Shown in pieces: positions 1 to 8,699 of a DNA stretch of 64,000 bases. This DNA comes from Carettochelys insculpta (taxonomy: Eukaryota > Chordata > Testudines > Carettochelyidae): the NCBI RefSeq assembly GCF_033958435.1, contig NC_134150.1, forward strand, positions 38,931,501-38,995,500. Direction: 5' to 3'. The position numbers were made by a program, and so were the translations under genes. The notes under the pieces are model-generated. The model did no database searches and had not been told where the DNA came from. It saw nothing but the letters and a program-made list of their open reading frames with translations. The stretch's first letter is position 1; each line of letters begins with the position of its first letter.

Positions 1-79
1 GAAATGTTGTGGTTCTCTTTTGATCATTTTTATTCATTTATGCATTTTAACTATCATTTGCTCATGTTTCAAAATGAAA

Positions 80-279
80 AATAGTTACAGAGGGGTAGCC
101 GTGTTAGTCTGTAGCTTCACAAAACAAAGCAAGCAGTCCTTAAAGACTAACCATTTTATTTATTAGACAATGAGCTTTTATGGGTCAGACACACTTCTTC
201 AGATTCTTACCACAAGACCTCATTGCCTGATAAATAAAATGGTTTGTTTTTAAGGTGCTACACAACTGCTTGCTTTGTT
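80..279 (-). mobile_element. Foldback Penelope-like element (PLE) end, copy 1
   Basis: A short retroelement whose 3' tail lies on the left, carrying the recurring AGCCGTGTTAGTCT motif, followed by the body in reverse orientation. From about 218 the body repeats as its own reverse complement, ending in TGCTTTGTTTT. The whole unit is bounded by a 13-bp direct repeat, TTTCAAAATGAAA, at 67-79 and 280-292, so it inserted as one piece. The loop is about 45 nt. It has no coding capacity. Such repeats are often called tRNA-derived turtle SINEs; I assign it to PLEs because the copy at 24830-26110 joins the same end to PLE coding sequence. The class assignment is inference; the inverted repeat and TSD are seen directly. 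Confidence 0.8.
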
Positions 280-299
280 TTTCAAAATGAAAGTCATTT

Positions 300-1385
300 C
301 GAAATGGGAACTTGGAATTGTTCATTTGCAAAATGTCAACATTTTAAAACATTTTTATTAAAATAATTTAGTGAGATTCTTATCAAAATGAACCCCTTCC
401 CAATCAGTTTCAATTTTGACTGATATTTATACACAGAAAAAAAAAGATTTGTCAAAAAAAAAAACCGCAACAACAACCACCTCTGCTTGTTTTCATGACC
501 CTCTTTTATTCTCCTACCAAAGAACATTTGTGTGAATGGTTTGTTTGGAATTCAAAAGAATATGCATGGAAAACAAAAGCATGGCAAAATCTGGCACGCA
601 ATACTCTTGTGAGCTTGTGTCTAGTTGACAAAAATTGTAATGCACCATTTTATAAGGCTTTTTATTTGCTCAAAAGATTAGAAGAATTATGAGCAATGTG
701 GAATGTGGACCTGAAATATTTGTGATAAGTCACTAGAAAAATTAGGAATTTCTCCTGTTTAGAAATTAGCAGTCAGGACACAGGTACAATAGCACATGAT
801 TTAGCTAGTTGCCCAGTCATATGGTTTTAACACCAAATAGTCAGTGAACAATCAGCAAATAAGTCATTCACAACATTGGTTTGGTGAATCCAGTCAGACT
901 CACTGAAAAAACTTCAAATGCATAAAAATCATAATCTATTCACAGATCATACAAAAACAAGCAAAAACAAGGCTGGGTAAGTTAGCTACAGTGAATAATT
1001 TGATGAGTCTCATGCTCTGTATATGCAAGAGACTCTGCACAGAAGAGGTGAATATTTAAATACAGTGTGCATACATATGTATATGAATGTGTGTGCATTT
1101 GTGCATAAAGAAGTATGAGCAGTGTGTATGGTTTTTTTTCCAAAAATAAGCGTGGTATCTCTGTGTGTGAGGGTGTGATAATTGTGTGTGTGGTTTGTAT
1201 TGATGTGTACCTGTGCATGAAACAAGGAAAGTTGTTATAAATGATTTATCCACTCAAGGGTGTACCAGTTGCCCATTATCAATCTTATTTTAGAGATATA
1301 GTATTCATCTGTGAAAAATCACTCCAGTCTTAATCTTGGCATGTAAATATGGCCTGAAAATTAGAAAAATGTATTACTAAATTGT
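300..1385. other. No gene recognised
   Basis: AT-rich single-copy-looking sequence. The short ORFs here are low-complexity (TG/CA-rich around 1070-1210) and resemble no protein family. No repeat family is recognised with confidence. Confidence 0.5.
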
Positions 1386-1419
1386 GATAGATAGATCGAT
1401 AGATAGATAGATAGAAAGA
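1386..1419. repeat. (GATA)n microsatellite
   Basis: Interrupted GATA tetranucleotide array ending in GAAA. Confidence 0.9.
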
Positions 1420-1477
1420 ACTGGAGGGAACCTGGAGAGGTCATTTAGTCCTGTCCACTGCACTCATGAGAGGACTC
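1420..1477 (-). mobile_element. CR1 LINE 3' fragment
   Basis: Short piece resembling the reverse complement of the CR1 3' region (GGAACCTGGAGAGGTCAT, then a CACTCATGAGAGGACT-like segment). It is interrupted on the right by the hAT-like element that starts at 1478. Confidence 0.65.
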
Positions 1478-1987
1478 CAGGGATTCTCACCCTATGGGTC
1501 GGGACCCAAACATGGGTCACCATTAGTTTAGATATGGCTCTTTAAGGAGCCGATTGCAATTGTCATCACTCACTCCTCCAGCTCCCAGTCCCTGCCCTGC
1601 TGCACTGAAATTGAACTCAATTTAACTGGTTTAATGGCTGGCAGGAGGGATCCCACTGTTAAACCAGTTAAATTGAGTCCCATTTAAGCGCAGCAGGGCA
1701 GGGAACTGACTGCACTGCTGCTGGGTGTAAGGGGGTAGGACGGCTGGGTGGAGTTGAGTGGGGGAAGCAGCAAGGGGCAGCAACAGTGCTCGTGTGAGGT
1801 AGGTGGGCGGCATTCTGGGGCTGCGAGGGGTTTAGCCTGGGGGAGGAGGGGAGGTCAAATCAACATTTATAAAAACACATTTCCCCGGGGGATAACCTCC
1901 CCCACCCCAGTTTTGAATGGCCTTGGGTCACAAAATCTTACTGAACTGTCAAAATGGGTCACCATCTCAAAAAGGTTGGAAACCACA
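1478..1987. mobile_element. Non-autonomous hAT-like DNA transposon
   Basis: The left end resembles the common vertebrate hAT terminus (CAGGGATTCTCACCC, then a GGGTCGGGACCCAAA segment). The right end, AAGGTTGGAAACCACAC, is its imperfect inverted repeat. No transposase is present. The interior is GC-rich and contains an exact inverted repeat (1615-1634 with 1661-1680). I could not find a convincing 8-bp target duplication, so the exact right edge is uncertain. Confidence 0.65.
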
Positions 1988-1989
1988 CC

Positions 1990-2324
1990 ATTCAGGTAAT
2001 AAAGAGCTGTGTGAATGTGTATATACAAATGAAATCTCAGACACTTTTGAACTACTGGAAAAGAAAATATCCCAGAGCCTGAAAGTTACGGAAGTCTTTT
2101 GTTATTTAGCTAACAGTAAGAAAAGCCACAATTAATCATAAAACAAATAATATTTGGCAAAACAATAAAGTTCTTTCATGGAATTTTGGAAACAATTCAA
2201 GTTGGTGCTGATATTACGCTTTCAATGATGACATCTGACCTTTATGGGGGTCTAAGAATAAGTCATGGAAATGAGAATATACCCCTATAGAGTTTTAACC
2301 TGGCAGACAGAGTGTGTGTGTGTG

Positions 2325-2355
<31 letters not shown>

Positions 2356-3670
2356 AGTGGTCTGAGAGTGGGGAAGTGAATTAAAATTCTTATTTGTTGT
2401 TCTTTGTACCTCATTGACCCATTCTATTGACCTTTATGCTATTTTTTCAATGGTGTGATTCCACCAATGAGGATCTCCACTGTTATGTGCTTAAAAATAG
2501 TGAACTATTCTTCATTATTGTATTGATCTACATCTTAGTTCTTCACTACCTGTGACTGCCTAAAATATACTTTAGAAGTACACAACCCAAAGACAGAGGC
2601 AGAGGAAATTGTTTCATTATATTGTTACCTACCAGTTCTTGATTTAAAAAATTCAAAGACCATGCTTTTAAGAAGTAGCCCACAGTCTCCCTCCTGAAAA
2701 TAAAAAGGACTGTAATTATTTTTATTGCCTATTGATTTAATTTGGTGTTCCATATTTGTCACATCAGAGAGACGCTTAGGTAAATTATATTTCCATTGCT
2801 TGAATAGCTATTTAACAGAATGATTAATTGTGAAATCATATATGCTATATGAAGTTCCATATTCCCTTTGAATTTTAAAAAGATAAAATGAAGTCACATG
2901 CAAAGGATTAAGAGTGACTGATAAGAAGTTTGGGAAACAAAGCAACAAAGATAGTGACTTTCTAGATCTCTTTTAGCTGCTCTAATTATTTTTTTATTGG
3001 CCCAACAATGAGTTACGAATGAAACAAGATTCCAAAGCACCTTTTCTGGCTTTCCTCATGTGCACTATAACCTGCTCCTTATTTTAAATCCTCCCTTTTG
3101 TTGTCTAGTTGTAGATTTAATTTGGAGTTATGCAGTGGTGGATATTCAACTTATTTCTCTTGGGTATTTCTGGAGCCAGATAAGACTGTAAAAGTAGACT
3201 TCCCAGGTCTATGGAAAGAGATGCACATTGTTAAATGCTCTTCAGCGAGCAAACCAAATACAGCCTGGTTATTCAATATCCACGGTACCCTTTTACTAGC
3301 TCCAGATACTGATCTTCCAGCTTTACAGTGGGCTGGCAGACTTGATCGGTGTCCCATAAATGCTCGTTTTTATTTTCCACCACTAGAAAAAACAACTTGG
3401 GAGCCCTTAAGCCCTGGGAAGGGGCAGCGGCAGCCGCTTTAGAGGGCTCAGTCTGGAGGTTATCGAGTTGGCCAAGAGAAGGGAAATAAACCAGAATCTG
3501 CCTCTGCTGCTCCTAACTCCTGCAGAGCCTTTTTGGGGAGCCAGTCGCTGCACCTCCAAAAAAGTCCCTGACCCTTAAACTTAACCTCTCTTAACAGGGC
3601 AGGAATAGGGGTTAGCGGCTCAAGCAACTGGCGGCTTTCACAACTCCGCAGGAGAGCACCAATGGCCTGG
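1990..3670. other. No gene recognised; contains a TG/GA microsatellite
   Basis: AT-rich sequence with a TG then GA dinucleotide run at about 2311-2354. A 114-codon open frame at 3098-3442 has no recognisable domain and I do not call it a gene. GC content rises from about 3400 towards the CpG island. Confidence 0.5.
2311..2354. repeat. (TG)n(GA)n microsatellite
   Basis: Alternating TG run followed by a GA run. Confidence 0.9.
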
Positions 3671-3678
3671 GGATTAGA

Positions 3679-3995
3679 TAGGGGTGCACAAAGTGGGGGG
3701 CGGGTCCCAGGGGGTGTGAAATCTCCTGGGGGGCCACAGGCCAGTCAGCCGCTGGATCTCAGGCTCCTCCATCTCTTTAAACATGTAGAGACGCGTTACT
3801 GGTGATATGTCTGTACGTTCACCTGGCTAGACCGACTGGGAGCGTTCTCACATGCTACCGCTGTTCTTACACGCGCTGACAGCGGGTTTAATACGGACCT
3901 CTGCCTTGGTTTGGAGCGGGTTAGACAGGGTGGCGGCGGGGGGTCTGCTACCGGCTGGGATGAAACGTGGGGGTGTAACAAATTTGCTCAGCCCT
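3679..3995. mobile_element. Non-autonomous hAT-like MITE
   Basis: Ends TAGGGGTGCACAAA and TTTGCTCAGCCCT form an imperfect inverted repeat. They are flanked by GGATTAGA (3671-3678) and GGATTAGG (3996-4003), a 7/8 match that fits the 8-bp TSD of hAT transposons. There is no transposase; the interior is GC-rich. It abuts the left side of the CpG island, so part of the ORF-rich sequence here is transposon and not host exon. Confidence 0.75.
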
Positions 3996-4084
3996 GGATT
4001 AGGAGACCAGATTTCTCCATGGGGTGTATTTATTGCTTTGATTCTTTTCCATTTCCAGTCCGTGTGGATTTACATTTAAAAGCA

Positions 4085-4106
4085 AACACACACACACACA
4101 CACACA
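4085..4106. repeat. (CA)n microsatellite
   Basis: Short uninterrupted CA run. Confidence 0.9.
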
Positions 4107-4387
4107 GATTAATTTCCTTCCCCACCAGTGGACCCTGGGCACTCGCAAGGCAAACAGGGCCCTTTATTCCCAGACCCCCCGCCCCGAGCAAACCCATGTG
4201 GGGCTGGCTTGTGTTTTTCCACCCACCCCTTCGGAGGGCTGGGAGCGATTCCCGGCTCGGCTGCGGGAAATCAGAGGAGCCGGGGGGTCGGTTTAACCAG
4301 CCGCCTGGTGCTTCGGGGTGGCAATACGGAGCCAGGGAGGCGACGCTTTTCTCTGCCACTGAACGCCCGCCCGGGGCGATCCCGCTC

Positions 4388-4401
4388 GCCGCAGGGGGCA
4401 C
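4388..4401 (+). promoter_or_regulatory. CTCF-like binding site
   Basis: GCCGCAGGGGGCAC matches about 12 of 14 positions of the vertebrate CTCF core (CC-A/G-C/G-C/T-AG-G/A-G/T-GGC-A/G-C/G). It lies in the first dense part of the CpG island. Motif match only; occupancy is inferred. Confidence 0.45.
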
Positions 4402-4678
4402 CGCGCCCGGGAGGCGGCGAGTTCGGGTCCCAGGCGCAGAAGGAGGTTTCCGCTTCAGCCTCCGGTGGCGTGAAAAAGCACCAGGTACGGTCGGGGCGCG
4501 GCGCGGGCGGCGTTAGGGAGGCACCGCCAAGGGGCCGATCCCGCTAGCCACAGAGCCGAGGGGTCCCCGTCCGCTCCTTGGCGGAAGACGAGCCCCGGGG
4601 CCGGGTGTGGTTCGCTTTTCGCCAGGGGGAGAAAATGACTGGTCCCTCCACCCCCGTGCTGTGCTCAGGATGGGGAGG

Positions 4679-5127
4679 GTGAGAGTGTGTGTGTGTGTGA
4701 GAAAGTGTGTATGTAAGTGTGCGCGCGCGTGTGAGAGAGTGTGTGTGTGTGTGTGAGTGAGAGAGAGTGCGCGCGCGCATCATTGGTTTGGAAGAAAATT
4801 AACCCGGGATGGATGTGTGTGTGTGTGTGTGTGAGTGAGTGAGAGAGAGAGAGTATGTGTGTGTAAGAGTGTGAGTGGGGGGCAGACGGCGAGTGTGTGC
4901 GTGTGTCTGTGTCTGGGACAGTGTAAGTGCGCGCGCGCCCGTACGTGTGAGGGAGTGTGAGCGTGTGAAAGTGTGTGTGAGAGAAAGAGATCGAGTGTGC
5001 GTGTGCGAGCGCGCATCATTGGTTTTAGAAGAAAATTAATCCGGTGCGCGTGTAACAGTGAGTGCGAGAGTGAGCGAGTGAGTGTGTGCGCACGCGCGCA
5101 TCATTGGTGTGGAAGAAAGTGAATGAG
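4679..5127. repeat. GT/GA/CG simple-sequence tract with repeated units
   Basis: Long runs of GTGTGT, GAGAGA and GCGCGC. Three times the tract is closed by the same non-simple sequence (GCGCGCATCATTGGT followed by GGAAGAAA or AGAAGAAA), at about 4773-4806, 5009-5042 and 5096-5127. The spacing between copies is about 236 and 87 bp, so this looks like a degenerate duplication and not a plain microsatellite. Alternating GT/CG runs of this type favour left-handed Z-DNA. Confidence 0.85.
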
Positions 5128-6921
5128 GGGGGCGCGTGTGAACCTCGGGACTTCACAGGCACCCGCCGGGGAGCGAGACGACCCGGCTGTCCAGCGGCCC
5201 TGCCGGGGCGGGTTACTGGATCCGCTCCGGTGAAAGCCGTGGGGAAGCCCGCAGCTCAGACCAAGACCTGACTCGGCGGATGGGTGCGGGGATGTTGGTG
5301 GGGGGGGTGAGGTGAGTGCTGTACGACAGGCTGCGCTCGGCACAAGGCAGCGCGGCTGAGCGTGCGAGTCGCCCGCCCAAAGGTGCGCAGGAGCGCACAG
5401 GTAGGCTGGGGGTACAGGTGGGCGCGGCTGGGGGGGCGCCTCAGCTGGCTGCCTTCGGGGCCGTGCCGCCGGGTGGATCCAGCGCTGGGCAAGGATCGGG
5501 CCCCACCCGAGCCCCCGGGGGAAGAACACCCCGCGCGCTGCAGCCGGGCCCCGCACCCCGGCTCTCCCGGGGCATGGCCGCGGGACGCAGAGCGGGAGCG
5601 AAAGCTGAGCCTGGAGTTTCCATCTGTGAAACTGACGCGCATGTGCCTGTAATGAAATATTTCCTCCCGGCTCCGGGCAGCGCCGTCAGCCCCATGGCCC
5701 AGAGCCTGGGAAAACAGATCCCCCCCGGCTCCCACCCACGGCGCCTAACCGCACGGGCCGGGGGGCAGGGCCGCGCGGGGCCGGGCACTGTCAGCTTGCT
5801 GCCTCCCGTGGGTGGCTTGGCCACCGTCTAGCTCTCCAAGCACACAGCCCGAGGCGGGGAATTGCTGTAGGAAGGCTCCTCTCCAGGGGCAGGAGTTGCG
5901 CTCATCTCAATGCGGAAGGGGGCTCCCTTCCAAATCAGCCTTCAATCACCTCCCAGGCTGGTCCAGAAGGGACAGGCCCAGACCCGACGCCCAGGGCGGA
6001 GGCAGCCGGGGAACTACGTGTGCTGTTTAAGCAGAGCAGGGTTTTGCCGTCAGTCCACAAAACACGGTGGCGCTCTCCTCTAGCCACCCCTACCTGAACA
6101 AATCTCCAGCCGGCAGCCCAGGCTGCAAGGTAGCTCCTGCCAAGAAAGAGGTCAACCAAACTGCTTTGCTTGTGCTTAGCTAGTGGTTAGATCAGAGATG
6201 GCTGTGAAGGGTGTCCCTGTGATGGTGGCCAGTGACTTTATTTGCTTTAAAATTAGAGTGTTAAAGTTAGAGGCTGCTCTGGCCATTTTAACTTCCAGAT
6301 CAGGAAAAACCAATCAGTGCCAGAACAGGAGCTAGTGTAAACACCTAGCACTAGATTTGGCTCCCAATTAACGTGGTGTCAAGGCAGAGTAACACGGCTG
6401 ACCTCAGGGAAAGCCCATAAGATTTATACCAGCAGGACTTATAGTGGAATATACCTCTTAAGGTCAGTTTTAGCTATGCTTTTACAGTAAACTCTTTCAT
6501 AGCTGGCAGCCCTGGGAGTGGGAGGTTGCTAGATATTCTGGATAATAGAGAGGTATACCCAGCAATGCAGAACACTAAAGAAAAACAAAATTAGATATTA
6601 AGAAACAAACAAATGTATGCAGAGTATTTTATTTACCAGCAACAGTAGTCTTGTACACTCTAAACTTATACTGTACTTGCTGTATTTATTTGCATTTACT
6701 TTCACTATGCTGTACTTATGGAAAATATAAGTAAACCCTGAGGCTGCTTGTTTGAGGGTGGCACTGCCTACCATGATGACTACTGCTCCCTTTTCTGTAG
6801 CCAGCTGTAGTGTCCTCCTTTACCTCCATGGTGTCCAATATACATGTGGCTATCTGGACTATTGAGCATGGCTAGTGGGCTTGAACAATGAATATATTTT
6901 CAGAATAATATGGCTAGTTTG

Positions 6922-6987
6922 CTAAATAAATAAATTAAATAAAATAATAATAATAAAATAAATAATAATAATAATAATAATAATAAT
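6922..6987. repeat. (AAT)n microsatellite
   Basis: AAT/AAAT array, purest in its right half. Confidence 0.9.
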
Positions 6988-8614
6988 GTGGCTTCAGAAC
7001 TGGTTGGACTCCACAGTTCTTTATTTAAACCCTGGGAGGCAGAGACCATCTTTCTTTCCCTGTTTGTACAGCACCAAGCGCTATGGAACTGGTCCAGGAC
7101 TGCAGCTCTTAGCCACTAATATAAGTAACGTGTAGGCTTAGTTTCTTATGTAAGCAACAAAAGGGTTGGGATTTGCAAAGGAGGCAAAGCAGCCTACATC
7201 TTCTGGAACATCAATGGGATGTGACGGCCTAGATCACCCTTTGAAAACACCGCCAATATTTGCCAGTTGGAGCAGGGCACACGGAGACCACAAAGAGAGA
7301 CTGTGCTGCAAATTCCAGTTACACATGTAAGTAGCTCAATATCTGGCCTATTATAGAAACAGGAGCCCACAGTCTAGCTCCCATGCAAATCCAACGTGTC
7401 CCAGCATCCCCAGGGTTTCACTCAGAGGTTCAGCCAAACACTTCCACTATGACAAATTGGTTAAAAAACTGAATTACACTGACACAACAGTATTTAAAAA
7501 AAAAACAAACCACACATCTCAGTCCAGATTATTTAATTGTAATTGATTAATATTTGTATCAGAATCACTTCCATAGGCTCACAATAAAGTCCAAGACCCC
7601 ATTGTACTGGGTGCTGTATGAACCACACAAAGGCAGCCCCCCCACCACCCCACTACAATTTTATAATCTAAGGCTCAACCCTGCAAATACTGCCACAATG
7701 CGTAAGGTTACTTGCAAAAATACAAAACTGTGCAGGATTAGGGACTAAAAGAGAGGTGACATGACAGGGGAGCTGGATGTAATTGTACATTTTAAAAAAT
7801 TCCAACTAGAGAAAGTAAGGGCCAGCTAACATAATGTGCTCTTTAAACAGTAATTAATTGCATGATTTATTGTAGGCATTGTAACAGAGATGGGTTTAAA
7901 AGCCTCTTTGTTAAGAGGATGAACCAATAGGAGCAGATTCACAGTGCCTGTAAACTGGCATAGCACTACTGAAGTCAGGGAAATAAGATAGTGGTTGAAG
8001 CCAGCAGAGTTATGGAGATTTACACTCGCTGAAGAATTGGCCCATATTCTTTAGCATTCTGATCAACTTTCCCTCCACATCTCCCCGAGCTGATTAAAAA
8101 AAATGTAAACTATAATATTTTTATCACCCAGGAAAAAAGTATCATGACACTTTTACTTTTTCATGTATTTTTCTCCTTCTACTTTTTCAGTCCTAGCCTC
8201 CCCAAGACATGGCTCATATGGCAGAGGTAGGAACAGCTCAGACCAGGGAACCACGTGATTGAGCATCCTGTCTCAAACAGCAGTCGGTACCAGTTGCTTC
8301 CACAGAAGGTGCTCTTACCTCTTAGGTGAGTTGTTACAGAATAATCTGCCCTCAAAGAAAGATTATTCTTAATCCCCTTTAATCTGCAGGCGGATTATAC
8401 CCAGGAGATCCACACAAGGGACAGTGCTGGTCAGAAAAGATACAAGATTCAGACTATTAGTGGTAAAGTTTGAAATAGTGGAAGTAGTAAGCCTCTTCCA
8501 CTCCTATATCTTGGAGCACAGACCACTGAAGACCATTCACCAGGTGTCATTAAAAAAAAAGCAGAAGAACAGGAGTACTCCCAGCTGATCTGCTTTCTCT
8601 CTTTGGCGTGCATG

Positions 8615-8617
<3 letters not shown>

Positions 8618-8653
<36 letters not shown>

Positions 8654-8654
8654 A
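8618..8654. repeat. (CA)n microsatellite
   Basis: CA run of about 17 units just upstream of the CR1 element; the cysteine/valine-rich short ORFs on the minus strand are its translation. Confidence 0.95.
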
Positions 8655-8699
8655 TCCCTTTCATCAAGAGTCATCAGAGATGCAGAAGTTGTTGAAATG

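Larger units (their letters stand above)
4130..6160. promoter_or_regulatory. CpG island, candidate promoter region
   Basis: The only long GC- and CpG-rich stretch in the window. It has two dense parts (about 4230-4650 and 5130-5870) separated by a GT/GA/CG tract. CpG islands of this kind in vertebrates usually mark promoters and first exons. The overlapping open frames on both strands are the expected by-product of high GC and show no conserved domain. A possible splice donor, CACCAG|GTACGG, lies near 4482, but I cannot define an exon or a direction of transcription. It could serve a gene outside the window or a noncoding transcript. Confidence 0.7.

Noticed and set aside
80..279. tRNA-derived SINE interpretation of the short dispersed ends
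   Set aside because: The tail resembles an A box only loosely, no B box is seen, and the same tail is joined to PLE coding sequence at 24830-26110.
1478..1987. Exact 8-bp hAT TSD around this element
   Set aside because: Candidate flanks GAGGACTC and CATTCAGG do not match, so no TSD is claimed.
3911..4547. Long overlapping ORFs on both strands in the CpG island, up to 201 codons
   Set aside because: High GC removes stop codons in all frames; the frames contain no domain, are rich in G/R/P/A, and partly overlap the hAT MITE.
4679..5127. CRISPR-like spaced repeats
   Set aside because: Eukaryotic simple-sequence tract with irregular spacing; nothing prokaryotic in the window.
5101..5831. ORFs of 127-171 codons on both strands
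   Set aside because: Same GC effect; no conserved motif and no preferred frame.
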